Source: Thermocaproicibacter melissae
GTDB lineage: Bacteria; Bacillota; Clostridia; Oscillospirales; Acutalibacteraceae
DNA length: 64,000 bases
Assembly (NCBI RefSeq): GCF_024498295.1
Contig: NZ_CP101827.1
Coordinates: 62,001-126,000 of the forward strand
Reading direction: 5' to 3'
The notes under the pieces were generated by a model. It was not told the DNA's origin and searched no databases. It worked only from the letters and a program-made list of their open reading frames with translations. Within the stretch, counting starts at the first letter, position 1, and each line of letters begins with the position of its first letter. Positions 8,719 to 17,059 of this stretch are shown piece after piece. Position numbers and translations under genes: made by a program.

Positions 8719-8738
8719 TATAATATTAACTTTGTCAA
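8710..8738 (-). promoter_or_regulatory. Sigma-A promoter of the SGNH hydrolase gene
   Basis: On the minus strand TTGACA (8733-8738), a 17-bp spacer and TATAGT (8710-8715). The -10 hexamer lies inside one copy of the tandem repeat. The leader to the ATG at 8632 would be about 70 nt. Confidence 0.75.
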
Positions 8739-8864
8739 TAGCATTCCCAAAACAAATTCAGTTATTCATTACAGAATGAATTTTGGATAATTTTTCTTAA
8801 TGCACAAAAATTGCTTTGGAGAGCGGAAAAGCGTAAAATAACCGTAGACAAAGGAGTGAAAAAC

Positions 8865-9935
8865 ATGCCGACCGTGTTTCTTGTGGAAGATGATGCAGCC
8901 ATCCGCAGCGAGCTTTCGCTTCTGCTGAACCGATATGGCTATGAATGTATTACTTCGGACGATTACGCGCACATGGCGGATGTTATTTTGCAGGCTGCGC
9001 CTCAGCTTGTCCTGCTTGATATTAACCTGCCCGTCTGCGACGGCTACTGCATCTGCCGGGAACTGCGCCGGCGTTCTCAGATTCCCGTGATTATCGTGAC
9101 GAGCCGTGACAGCGACGCCGACGAGCTAATCAGCATGAACCTCGGCGCGGACGACTTCATTACAAAGCCATACAACACGCAGATTCTGCTTGCCCGCATT
9201 GCCGCCGTGATGAAGCGCGCCTACCCTACCGCACCGCCGCAGATTCTCGAACATCGGGGCCTGCAGCTGAATATTTCGCGCAGCGAGGCGCGCTGCGGGG
9301 ATAAAACCGTGGAACTGACAAAAAACGAAATGAAGATTCTGCACATGCTCATCAGCAAGCGCGGTCAGATTGTAACCCGCGCGGAACTGATGAATGCGCT
9401 CTGGCAGACCGATGAATTTGTGGACGACAACACGCTAACCGTGAATGTAAACCGGCTGCGCAAAAAGCTCGAGGACCTCGGGCTGAAAGATTACCTGATT
9501 ACAAAACGCGGACAGGGGTATCCTCTGCTGATTGCAAACGGAGTGAAAATCAAAACGGATTCGCTCGACCTGCCCGTGATGACCGATGCGAAATGGATGG
9601 AATTCATTCTCACCCAGCTGCTCAACAACTCCGTAAAATACCGCAGAAAGGACCCGGTAGTCCGCTTTTCCGGCATCGGTAGGAAAAACAGCGTCACACT
9701 GACGGTTACCGACAACGGTATCGGTATTCCGCAGAAAGACCTGCCGCGCATTTTTGACAAGGGATTCACAGGGGATAATGGGCGCCTCACGTCTGCAAAA
9801 TCCACAGGGCTCGGGCTTTACCTGTGCAAACAGCTCTGCGACAAAATGGGGCTTTCCATATCCGTGGATTCCGAGGAAGGCAGTGGAACCGTTATTTCTA
9901 TTGTTTTCCCCGTGAGCAGCATGTATTCGCATTAA
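8865..9935 (+). CDS. Response regulator fused to a sensor-kinase ATPase domain (Bce-like)
   Basis: 356 aa from the ATG at 8865, behind AAAGGAGTG. Residues 1-118 are a receiver domain with acidic pair E8/D9/D10, phosphoacceptor D52 (VLLDINLP) and the conserved Lys in ITKPY. Residues about 125-219 are an OmpR-type winged helix ending TKRGQGY. The frame then continues without a break into a HATPase_c domain with N-box (QLLNNSVKY), G1 box (DNGIGI), F-box region (RIFDKGF) and G2 box (GLGLYL). This looks like a BceR regulator joined to the last third of a BceS kinase, with the kinase membrane helices, dimerisation domain and phosphoacceptor His missing. It precedes a BceAB-like transporter. It may be a deletion product that keeps DNA binding, a real single-chain variant, or an assembly join. 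Confidence 0.85.
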   Translation: MPTVFLVEDDAAIRSELSLLLNRYGYECITSDDYAHMADVILQAAPQLVLLDINLPVCDGYCICRELRRRSQIPVIIVTSRDSDADELISMNLGADDFITKPYNTQILLARIAAVMKRAYPTAPPQILEHRGLQLNISRSEARCGDKTVELTKNEMKILHMLISKRGQIVTRAELMNALWQTDEFVDDNTLTVNVNRLRKKLEDLGLKDYLITKRGQGYPLLIANGVKIKTDSLDLPVMTDAKWMEFILTQLLNNSVKYRRKDPVVRFSGIGRKNSVTLTVTDNGIGIPQKDLPRIFDKGFTGDNGRLTSAKSTGLGLYLCKQLCDKMGLSISVDSEEGSGTVISIVFPVSSMYSH

Positions 9936-9942
9936 CATCGCC

Positions 9943-9973
9943 GCCCGGAACTTAAATCGGTTCCGGGCTTTTT
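9943..9973 (+). terminator. Intrinsic terminator after the regulator-ATPase fusion
   Basis: A 9-bp perfect stem (9943-9951 with 9960-9968) followed by five T and then GTTTTCT. It separates the regulator transcript from the ABC genes. Confidence 0.88.
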
Positions 9974-9979
9974 GTTTTC

Positions 9980-10004
9980 TTACAATTTTGTAAGGCATTT
10001 GTAA
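9980..10004 (+). promoter_or_regulatory. Bce-type response-regulator binding site upstream of the ABC genes
   Basis: TTACA-N4-TGTAA at 9980-9993 matches the TNACA-N4-TGTAA pattern that I recall for BceR-like regulators. A further TGTAA half-site follows at 10000-10004, exactly 11 bp after the previous one, on the same face of the helix. A possible -10 (TATGAT, 10038-10043) lies downstream with a poor -35, as expected for an activated promoter. Confidence 0.7.
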
Positions 10005-10067
10005 GGGAATTCGATGGTACACACTGCGGAAAAAGGGTATGATGGGGCCAAAGAAAGGGGCATGAAA

Positions 10068-10835
10068 ATGGAACAGATTTTAAAGGTAGAACATCTTGAA
10101 AAATATTACGGAACACGCGGCAACATCACGAAAGCCGTGGACGACATCAGTTTTGAAGTGCGAAAAGGTGAATTTCTCGGCATCATGGGCGCTTCCGGAA
10201 GCGGAAAAACGACATTACTGAACTGCCTTTCCACCATTGACGCCGCAACTTCCGGACATATCTTTCTGGAAGGCACCGACATCACCGCGCTGAAATCGAA
10301 ACAACTTTCCCAGTTCCGCCGCACGAAGCTCGGCTTCATTTTCCAAGATTTCAACTTGCTTGATACCCTTACCGCGTATGAAAACATCGCGCTGGCGCTC
10401 ACAATCATCGGAACACCTTCGTCGGAAATCGACTCCCGCGTGAGGCGTGTGGCTGATGAGCTGGAAATCGGGGACATTCTGCAAAAATACCCGTACGAAA
10501 TCTCCGGCGGGCAGAAGCAGCGTGTTGCCTGCGCACGAGCCATTGTCACAAAGCCCTCGTTGATTCTCGCCGACGAGCCGACCGGCTCGCTGGACTCGAA
10601 ATCTTCCCGCATGCTGCTGGAAAGCCTTGAAACTTTGAACAGCGACCTGCAGGCGACTATCCTGATGGTAACGCACGATGCCTTTACGGCAAGCTACTGC
10701 AGCCGTATTCTGTTCCTGCGCGACGGTAAGATTTTTGATGAGATTGTCCGCGGACAGGATTCCCGCAAGCAGTTCTTCGGCCGCATCATTGAGGTGCAGA
10801 CGCTTTTGGGGGGCGACAACAGCAATGTTTTATAA
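10068..10835 (+). CDS. ABC transporter ATP-binding protein, BceA-like
   Basis: 255 aa from the ATG at 10068, placed 7 nt after AAAGGGG; an ATG at 10062 is too close to that site. Walker A is MGASGSGKTT, the Q-loop lies in FIFQDFNLLDTLTAYENIALAL, the signature is EISGGQKQRVACARAI, Walker B is LILADEPTGSLDSKSS, and the switch His is in VTHD. This is the subclass that pairs with BceB permeases to sense and remove bacitracin-like and lantibiotic peptides from their lipid targets. It overlaps the permease gene by 11 nt, so the two are translationally coupled. Confidence 0.94.
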   Translation: MEQILKVEHLEKYYGTRGNITKAVDDISFEVRKGEFLGIMGASGSGKTTLLNCLSTIDAATSGHIFLEGTDITALKSKQLSQFRRTKLGFIFQDFNLLDTLTAYENIALALTIIGTPSSEIDSRVRRVADELEIGDILQKYPYEISGGQKQRVACARAIVTKPSLILADEPTGSLDSKSSRMLLESLETLNSDLQATILMVTHDAFTASYCSRILFLRDGKIFDEIVRGQDSRKQFFGRIIEVQTLLGGDNSNVL

Positions 10836-12897
10836 ACTCGCCGTTAAAAACGTCACCAAGAGTATGAAAGACTACACGGTATATTTTCTGACATTGATGT
10901 TCGGCGTGTGTCTTTTTTATATGTTCAATTCCATTGACTCGCAGACTGCCATGCTGCAGCTCAGTTCTTCGCAAAAGCAGGTATTGCAAACTCTAACGGA
11001 AATCATCGGTTATGTTTCCGTGTTCATCTCCGTTGTGCTCGGCTTTTTGATCGTTTATGCCAACGGCTTTCTGATGAAACGCCGCAAAATGGAGCTCGGC
11101 ATCTATATGACGCTGGGTATGCCGAAGGGCAAAATTTCCATCATTATTATTGTGGAAACGCTGCTTATCGGCCTGATTTCCCTCGCCGTCGGCCTTGTTT
11201 TAGGTGTCTTTCTCTCACAGGGAATGTCCATACTGACCGCCAAACTGTTTGAAGTGAACCTCTCAAAATTCATCTTCACTTTTTCCAGCGAAGCCCTCTG
11301 GAAAACGCTTGTGTATTTCGGCGTCATCTTCCTTGTGGTCATGCTATTCAACACGGTTTCCGTTTCTAAGCTGAATCTCATTGACCTGCTAAGTGCTGCC
11401 CATAAAAACGAGAAGCTGCATATTCGGCGTCTCTGGGTTTCGGTCGTCATTTTCATCGTTTCTGTCGTCTGCCTCGGAACCGCATATTACCTTGTTGAAA
11501 CTTACGGAATGCTTCAAATTTCGCCGCAGTTTATTTCTTGCCTGATTTTAGGCATCGTGGGAACGCTGTTGTTCTTTCTTTCGCTTTCCGGCTTTCTGCT
11601 CCGTGTCACGCAATCGAACAAAAAGCTGTATTTCAAAGGTCTCAATATGTTCGTGCTGCGGCAGTTTAACTCCAAAATTAACTCGACGTTTGTTTCCGTT
11701 TCCGTCATCTGTATCATGCTGCTCATCACCATTGGAACAATTTCCACCGGTCTAAGCCTAACGCGGATTATCAACCGTAACCTAGATGTAGCCACACCTT
11801 TCGATGCCTCACTGACTTACGTTTCCGAAGGATATTCTCAAATCTTCTTTGGAGATGAGGCGGAATCGACCAAACATGAAACTGCAAAAGAAGAGAATCT
11901 CGATATTACAGCAAATTTGAAAGCGGCCGGTTTTGACCTTGATAAATGGGCAAAAAGCTATGGCCAAATTTATATATATGTACGAAAAGATATTCCTTAC
12001 GATGCATTGATTTCGGAAAGCAGCTTACCGCAAAGGCTGGCCGACTATTACGCCAACAATATGAAAGGCGTTTCGATGACGGCTATGTCACTCTCGGACT
12101 TCAATAAGATTCTGAAGCTGAAAGGGAAGAAAGAACTGGTTCTCAAAGAAAATGAGTACGCAGTAAACTGCCCAAGAGAAGACCTGTTACCATGCTACCA
12201 GAGTATCGTATCCTCCGGTAAAAAACTTACGATAAACGGGACAGAACTCTCTCCACTTTCCACCCTAATATCTGAAATGGACAGCGACGAAGGTTTCATG
12301 GAATGGGGAACTCTCATCCTTCCGGATTCGTACCTCAAAGGGATGAAACCCATACAGACGATTCTGAACATTCAGTTTAAACCCGAAACAGACAGCCACA
12401 AATTTAAGGAAACTATCTCAAGATTTGAGGGAGCTGATAAATGCTACACCGGAGTATTGTTAAAGTCAGAAATCTATGATTTTTATACGGGTTCAAAAAC
12501 GACTGCCACATATATCACTCTTTACATCGGTCTAGTGTTTTTGATTGCTGCAGCGGCTGTTCTGGCCTTGCAGCAGCTTTCGGAGGCTTCCGACAATGCG
12601 GAGCGCTACGGCCTTCTGCGCAAGCTCGGCACGGAAGAAAAAATGATAAACCGCGCTCTGTTTCATCAAATCGCTTTGTACTTCCTGTTGCCGCTGTCTC
12701 TTGCAATCGTCCATTCCGCTGTGGGAATCCATGTAGTGAATCAGGCAATGATGGACGTAAACAACACGGATATTCTCGGCAGTCTTGTCGGAACAGCCTG
12801 TATTCTTGTGATTGTCTACGGAGCTTATTTCCTTGCTACGTACTTTGCCAGCAGAAGTATGATTCGGCAAAAGGACATTGCACGCAGAGTTGATTAA
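10825..12897 (+). CDS. ABC transporter permease, BceB-like
   Basis: 690 aa from the ATG at 10825 (MFYKLAVKNVTKSMKDYTVYFLTL), behind a G-rich site. The pattern fits ten membrane helices: seven in the first about 315 residues, a large extracellular domain (about residues 322-558) between helices 7 and 8, and three C-terminal helices with the FtsX-like EKMINRALFHQIALYFLLP segment. The extracellular domain is where Bce-type permeases bind peptide or its lipid complex. Here the domain is rich in charged residues. With the upstream ATPase it should form a functional transporter, although the cognate kinase is missing its sensing half. A terminator follows at 12917. Confidence 0.92.
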   Translation: MFYKLAVKNVTKSMKDYTVYFLTLMFGVCLFYMFNSIDSQTAMLQLSSSQKQVLQTLTEIIGYVSVFISVVLGFLIVYANGFLMKRRKMELGIYMTLGMPKGKISIIIIVETLLIGLISLAVGLVLGVFLSQGMSILTAKLFEVNLSKFIFTFSSEALWKTLVYFGVIFLVVMLFNTVSVSKLNLIDLLSAAHKNEKLHIRRLWVSVVIFIVSVVCLGTAYYLVETYGMLQISPQFISCLILGIVGTLLFFLSLSGFLLRVTQSNKKLYFKGLNMFVLRQFNSKINSTFVSVSVICIMLLITIGTISTGLSLTRIINRNLDVATPFDASLTYVSEGYSQIFFGDEAESTKHETAKEENLDITANLKAAGFDLDKWAKSYGQIYIYVRKDIPYDALISESSLPQRLADYYANNMKGVSMTAMSLSDFNKILKLKGKKELVLKENEYAVNCPREDLLPCYQSIVSSGKKLTINGTELSPLSTLISEMDSDEGFMEWGTLILPDSYLKGMKPIQTILNIQFKPETDSHKFKETISRFEGADKCYTGVLLKSEIYDFYTGSKTTATYITLYIGLVFLIAAAAVLALQQLSEASDNAERYGLLRKLGTEEKMINRALFHQIALYFLLPLSLAIVHSAVGIHVVNQAMMDVNNTDILGSLVGTACILVIVYGAYFLATYFASRSMIRQKDIARRVD

Positions 12898-12916
12898 TTC
12901 TTTTCCGAACACGCAG

Positions 12917-12954
12917 CAGCGCCGTCCGGTAAATTACCGGACAGCGCTGTTTTT
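12917..12954 (+). terminator. Intrinsic terminator of the Bce-like ABC genes
   Basis: A long hairpin (CAGCGC and TCCGGTAA arms pairing with TTACCGGA and AGCGCTG) followed by TTTTT, 20 bp after the permease stop. Confidence 0.88.
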
Positions 12955-12995
12955 GATTTGATTCTGCGGTTAATTAAGGTCGATTGGTAGGAATG

Positions 12996-14948
12996 TCAGC
13001 GGACACCGCCGCCGCCCCCGCCGAAGCCTCCGCCTCCTCCGCTGAAGCTACCGCCTCCGAAGCCGCTGCCTCCGCTGCTCGAAGAAGGATTTGCCAGGCG
13101 GGTTGCCGCTCTGCTGATGCTTCCGATGGTAGAAGTCAGCGAGGAGCCGAAATCGCTGCCCATAAAACTGTTGCTGTTTGAACCAAACATGTAATACATG
13201 TAGGTGCCGTTCCAGTTCGTGTACAGGTAATCATCATCGTTCAGCTGCGGGTACACCAAGCGCAGGTTTCTGCACACCTGACTTGAAATACCCATCATGG
13301 TCGCGTAGACAAGGTATTCCTCCCACAAAGGAAGCTGCGGAACATCGTATTCCTTCATGCGGGAAAACTCCAGCATAAATTTTTTTAGTCCCTGCCAAAC
13401 CTGATATGCATATTCGCCCTTTTCCGTCAGTCTCGGGCGCAGGCATGCAGCAATGATAACCAGAACTGCTGCCACAATCATGCCGAGAGGCAGGTAAACC
13501 AACGTGTAATCCACTGCGGAGCTTATCGCCAAAACATTAATAGCTGCGATGAAGAGAAGGACAGAAGTGATGATGAGCGGCGCCGAAAAACGTCCCTTTT
13601 TCTGGAAATAGCCTCGATTGTCAAGTTCCTTATCCGCCGCGCTCAAAAACGTGTTGATGGTATCGAAAACATGTTTGTATTGCTTTCTCGCATATTTGCG
13701 GAAATCTTTCATTGTAAATTGGCCGCCGTTATTTTCCGCGACATCCTTCATCAAATCGTAAAAAATTTCCTCACTTTTGCTCAAAGGCTTTTTGTGGTAT
13801 TCCTCGGGGGCAATGCCAATGGCATAATTTTTGCCGGTTCCCGAAAAAACGAGGTATCCCTTCTGAGCTAGGCTCATCAGTGTCGCGCTGAGCACACGGT
13901 CTTGGGCGACGTTTTTCACACCGCCGGAGTAATAGTAAAACAGTTTCGCGACGCCGGCCGGTGAATTTCCCTCCGGGATTTCACGGGTATATTCCGGCGC
14001 ATCCACCCGGAACCTGCGGTTGTTGCGCGCGCGTACCGTGAGGATAACTATGCCTGTAGCAACGGCAAATAAACCGAGGCACACATCGAGGATTCCGAGG
14101 CGGCGTTCCCTTTCCTTCCGCTCCTGCGCCTTCCTTGCCCACTCTTGTTCTTCCGCCTGAATCGACTGCAAAGCAGAGGATTCCAGCTGCTTTGGAGAAT
14201 CCGCAAACAGGCCCGTGGGCATGCAGACACGAACATCCACATAGGTGTTTGCGGGTATTTCTTTTGCGGAGAACGAAATCTGCGTGGCGGAGTTTATGCT
14301 AATTTGTCCGCTTGCGTCAGAGTGCATCCAGACCCGCAGGTCGTCCTTCTTTCCGCCTTCGGGAAGGCGGATAGTGCCGGTGAGCGAAGCAATCGGAATA
14401 CTGAACTGATCCGGCACAAGGAATTGATACAGAACCGCTGTATCCTTGTAGACGCTCACGAGGTTCTTAATGGTGTAAGAGATTTTAAATGTGCGCACGC
14501 CGGAATCCATGGAAGGCATGAACCAGCCGAGTTCGGTTATTGCACCCGTTTTGTGGATATAGCAGGTGTTATCTTCATAGCTGCCGTTTTCCGGGTCAAC
14601 ATCGCCGATAAATTTGTACTGGCATTGTTCGTCTTCATCGTAAACGGTTAAATCCGTGATATCGTCCGCTTTTTCGGAGTCATTCTGAAAGGTGCGGTAA
14701 AAATTCTTATAAGGGCGGTCGCGCTCCTCAAGATTGACCCGCCATGTCTCCGTCATCTTCACATCGCCGTTTTTCTGCGGCTCCACCACGATGTTGAGCT
14801 GTTCCATCAGCTGCTCGGCGTCATCGCGGTAATCATCGCAGCCGGTGCAGGAAAGTACAAGCATAACAGCCGCAAGCGCAATCGCCGCAATCCGCAAGGT
14901 CCTGTGAAGACTGGGCTTTTTCCGCCACATTTTTCCTGTATGATCCAT
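12996..14948 (-). CDS. DUF2207 membrane protein with Gly-rich tail
   Basis: 650 aa. An N-terminal hydrophobic segment (about residues 19-37) ending near LSCTGC acts as signal or lipoprotein-like anchor. Residues about 40-255 form an extracytoplasmic DUF2207 domain (VVEPQKNGDVKMTETWRV is typical). A charged linker leads to a helix near 285-305, a cytoplasmic region, a pair of helices near 463-512, and a tail of nearly pure Gly, Ser and Phe over the last about 45 residues. DUF2207 proteins commonly sit next to LemA, as here, where its ATG overlaps the lemA stop by one nucleotide (TAATG). The function is unknown; a role in envelope homeostasis is a guess. No rho-independent terminator is oriented for it. 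Confidence 0.85.
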   Translation of the reverse strand: MDHTGKMWRKKPSLHRTLRIAAIALAAVMLVLSCTGCDDYRDDAEQLMEQLNIVVEPQKNGDVKMTETWRVNLEERDRPYKNFYRTFQNDSEKADDITDLTVYDEDEQCQYKFIGDVDPENGSYEDNTCYIHKTGAITELGWFMPSMDSGVRTFKISYTIKNLVSVYKDTAVLYQFLVPDQFSIPIASLTGTIRLPEGGKKDDLRVWMHSDASGQISINSATQISFSAKEIPANTYVDVRVCMPTGLFADSPKQLESSALQSIQAEEQEWARKAQERKERERRLGILDVCLGLFAVATGIVILTVRARNNRRFRVDAPEYTREIPEGNSPAGVAKLFYYYSGGVKNVAQDRVLSATLMSLAQKGYLVFSGTGKNYAIGIAPEEYHKKPLSKSEEIFYDLMKDVAENNGGQFTMKDFRKYARKQYKHVFDTINTFLSAADKELDNRGYFQKKGRFSAPLIITSVLLFIAAINVLAISSAVDYTLVYLPLGMIVAAVLVIIAACLRPRLTEKGEYAYQVWQGLKKFMLEFSRMKEYDVPQLPLWEEYLVYATMMGISSQVCRNLRLVYPQLNDDDYLYTNWNGTYMYYMFGSNSNSFMGSDFGSSLTSTIGSISRAATRLANPSSSSGGSGFGGGSFSGGGGGFGGGGGGVR

Positions 14949-15505
14949 TAGAATTTCACCTGTGGAGCAGTTTGCACTGCGTCATCTGTCTCAAAGTATT
15001 TTCTTAGTGTAAAATGGAAAGCGGAAGCAATAATATTGGACGGAAAATGCATCACATATTCATTGTATTTCATGGCCGTATCGTTGTAAAACTGACGCGA
15101 AACGGCAATCTTTGTTTCAACATCCTGCAGTTGATGCTGTAAGTCGATGAAATTCTGGTTTGCCTTCAGGTCCGGATAATTCTCCGCCGTTGCAAACAGA
15201 TTGACAATTGCGCGGGAAAGAGCGTTGTTCTTCTCAATTACTTCTTCCGGAGTCTTGGCGTTCATCGCCGCACTCCGCATTTTGGTGACCTCTTCGAGCG
15301 TAGATTTTTCGTGCGCCGCATATCCCTTTACAGTCTCCACGAGGTTCGGGATGAGGTCAAACCGCTTCTGCAGCTGAACGTAAACCTGTGACCAGCTGTT
15401 ATCCACACGAACCGAAAAAGAAACCAAGCGGTTGTAACTGCTCACTACCCATATAATCAGAATGATTATGATTGCGCCGATAATTGCCCAAGGAAGCCAT
15501 GGCAT
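14948..15505 (-). CDS. lemA: LemA family protein
   Basis: 185 aa from the ATG at 15505, with AGGGGG 8 nt upstream; a TTG at 15523 is less likely. One N-terminal membrane helix (residues 4-23) is followed by a helical domain with the LemA core: YNRLVSFSVRVDNSWSQVYVQLQKRFDLIPNLVETVKGYAAHE and the ALSRA-LFATAENYPDLKANQNF segment. The topology is a short outside N-terminus and a four-helix cytoplasmic or surface bundle. The family is widespread and poorly understood. Its coupling to DUF2207 points to a two-protein membrane complex. Confidence 0.93.
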   Translation of the reverse strand: MPWLPWAIIGAIIIILIIWVVSSYNRLVSFSVRVDNSWSQVYVQLQKRFDLIPNLVETVKGYAAHEKSTLEEVTKMRSAAMNAKTPEEVIEKNNALSRAIVNLFATAENYPDLKANQNFIDLQHQLQDVETKIAVSRQFYNDTAMKYNEYVMHFPSNIIASAFHFTLRKYFETDDAVQTAPQVKF

Positions 15506-15736
15506 AATATTTTCCCCCTTCAATTTCTTATTTTAATAAGCATACAACATTTCCAGACTTTAGAAAAGAGTTTTTCTGCACTTACATACTATCATTTCTA
15601 TTGTTCGGCCGGAATTTTCAGAAGCGCGTCAGAATAATTTTTCCGCTGTTTCCCATTCTAAGATAATGTGCTGTATGCCGATACCGTTTTGAGCGGCATC
15701 GGTTAAGTGATAAATTCCGGAAAGGATGAAACGCAA

Positions 15737-16687
15737 ATGGTAGATTACAGAAAATGCGCCATGATTGGGTGCGGTTTTGTGGGTGCAAGTTCCGTCTTTG
15801 CCCTCATGCAGAGCGGTCTGTTCTCCGAGATGGTTCTCATCGACTCAAACAGAGACCGTGCCGAAGGAGAAGCAATGGACCTCAGTCATGGCCTCCCATT
15901 TGGCCGCCCGATGGAGATTTATGCCGGCGATTACTCCGACGTTGCGGGCTGTGGCCTTGTCATCATTACTGCCGGCGCAAACCAGAAACCGGGTGAAACT
16001 CGGCTTGACTTGGTGAACAAGAACGTCGCCATCTTTAAGCAGATTATCCCCGAAGTAGTGAAGCACAACACGGAATGCATCCTGCTGATTATCACCAACC
16101 CCGTAGATATTCTTACCTATGTTGCGCTGAAACTTTCCGGCTTTCCGCCGCAGCGAGTCATCGGCTCCGGTACTGTGCTCGACACTGCCCGTCTGAAATA
16201 TCTCATCGGCCGGCGCCTTGGGGTGGACAGCCGCAGCGTGCACGCCTTCATCATCGGGGAACACGGCGACAGCGAGCTTGCCGTCTGGAGCAGCGCCAAC
16301 ATCTCCGGCATTGAGCTGAACCGGTTCTGCGAACAGAACGGCAATTTTGAATTTCGCAAGGCAGCGAACGAACTTTACACCGACGTGCGCGACAGCGCCT
16401 ACACTATCATAAAAAAGAAGGGTGCAACATACTACGGCATCGCCATGTCGGTTCGACGCATTGCAACGTGCATCCTGCGCGACGAACATTCCATTCTGCC
16501 CGTTTCCAGTCTGATTCAAGGTCATTACGGCCTTGAGGGGCTTTGCATGGGTGTGCCTGCTATCGTGGGAAGCAAGGGCGTTGAAAAGGTTCTGGACATC
16601 AACCTCAGCGGCGAAGAACAGCTTGAGCTGATGCATTCGGCCGATGAACTGAAAAAGGTTCTCGCTTCCCTCGATTTGCCGAAATAA
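15737..16687 (+). CDS. ldh: L-lactate dehydrogenase
   Basis: 316 aa from the ATG at 15737, preceded by AAAGGA. The NAD-binding motif is GCGFVGASSVFALMQSGL, the substrate Arg lies in GETRLDLV, the ITNPVDI segment is present, and the catalytic His lies in GEHGDSE. It reduces pyruvate to L-lactate while regenerating NAD+, which fits a fermentative lifestyle. The length and GEHGDSE motif separate it from malate dehydrogenases. The leader has a weak promoter candidate (GATAAT at 15662) and a 9-bp hairpin with one mismatch (15678-15702). I saw no clear Rex operator. Confidence 0.94.
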   Translation: MVDYRKCAMIGCGFVGASSVFALMQSGLFSEMVLIDSNRDRAEGEAMDLSHGLPFGRPMEIYAGDYSDVAGCGLVIITAGANQKPGETRLDLVNKNVAIFKQIIPEVVKHNTECILLIITNPVDILTYVALKLSGFPPQRVIGSGTVLDTARLKYLIGRRLGVDSRSVHAFIIGEHGDSELAVWSSANISGIELNRFCEQNGNFEFRKAANELYTDVRDSAYTIIKKKGATYYGIAMSVRRIATCILRDEHSILPVSSLIQGHYGLEGLCMGVPAIVGSKGVEKVLDINLSGEEQLELMHSADELKKVLASLDLPK

Positions 16688-16694
16688 CTTTGCG

Positions 16695-16721
16695 CGGCGG
16701 TTCACAGCGGACCGCCGTTTT
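16695..16721 (+). terminator. Intrinsic terminator of ldh
   Basis: CGGCGGT (16695-16701) pairs with ACCGCCG (16711-16717), then TTTTCT. The short T-run makes it moderate in strength. Confidence 0.7.
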
Positions 16722-16788
16722 CTATGCCCTCTTTCTTGAGTTTCAGAATAGATATATTTCTTAAAATTAATAAATTATTGTACATATG

Positions 16789-16817
16789 TTTACGCATTTT
16801 GCAAAATAATTTATAAT
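16789..16817 (+). promoter_or_regulatory. Probable promoter of the permease pair
   Basis: TTTACG (16789-16794), a 17-bp spacer and TATAAT (16812-16817). It lies in the otherwise gene-free 16688-17059 interval and implies a leader of about 235 nt before the ATG at 17060. That leader also carries an 8-bp inverted repeat (16877-16884 with 16900-16907). Confidence 0.55.
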
Positions 16818-16993
16818 CGGTAATTAGATCCAGCTAAAATCAAATTCATAAAATCACGAATTTCTTAATGAAAATCTTTCTGAAATGTCAATCTGCATGT
16901 TCAGAAACCGCCCCTGTGTCAGTAATCAAGATACCATATTTGGACTAGCATTCAGTACTATGCATCTTACTGTCAGTTAATTAATTTAGAAGG

Positions 16994-17045
16994 GCATCCC
17001 TTTTTACAAGCTGCATACTGCTTCGTTGGGATGCTATTCGTTTTT
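16994..17045 (+). terminator. Terminator-like hairpin in the leader of the permease pair
   Basis: GCATCCC (16994-17000) pairs with GGGATGC (17028-17034) across a 27-nt loop, followed by TATTCGTTTTT, and the gene's GGGAGG site comes right after. It could be a leader attenuator or simply the end of an upstream transcript. The large loop weakens the call. Confidence 0.45.
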
Positions 17046-17059
17046 ATCGGGAGGTCTTC

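Noticed and set aside
15678-15702. Hairpin before ldh as a Rex operator
   Set aside because: The arms (CCGATACCG and CGGCATCGG) do not resemble the TTGTGAA/TTGTTAA-type Rex half-sites; left as an unassigned leader hairpin.
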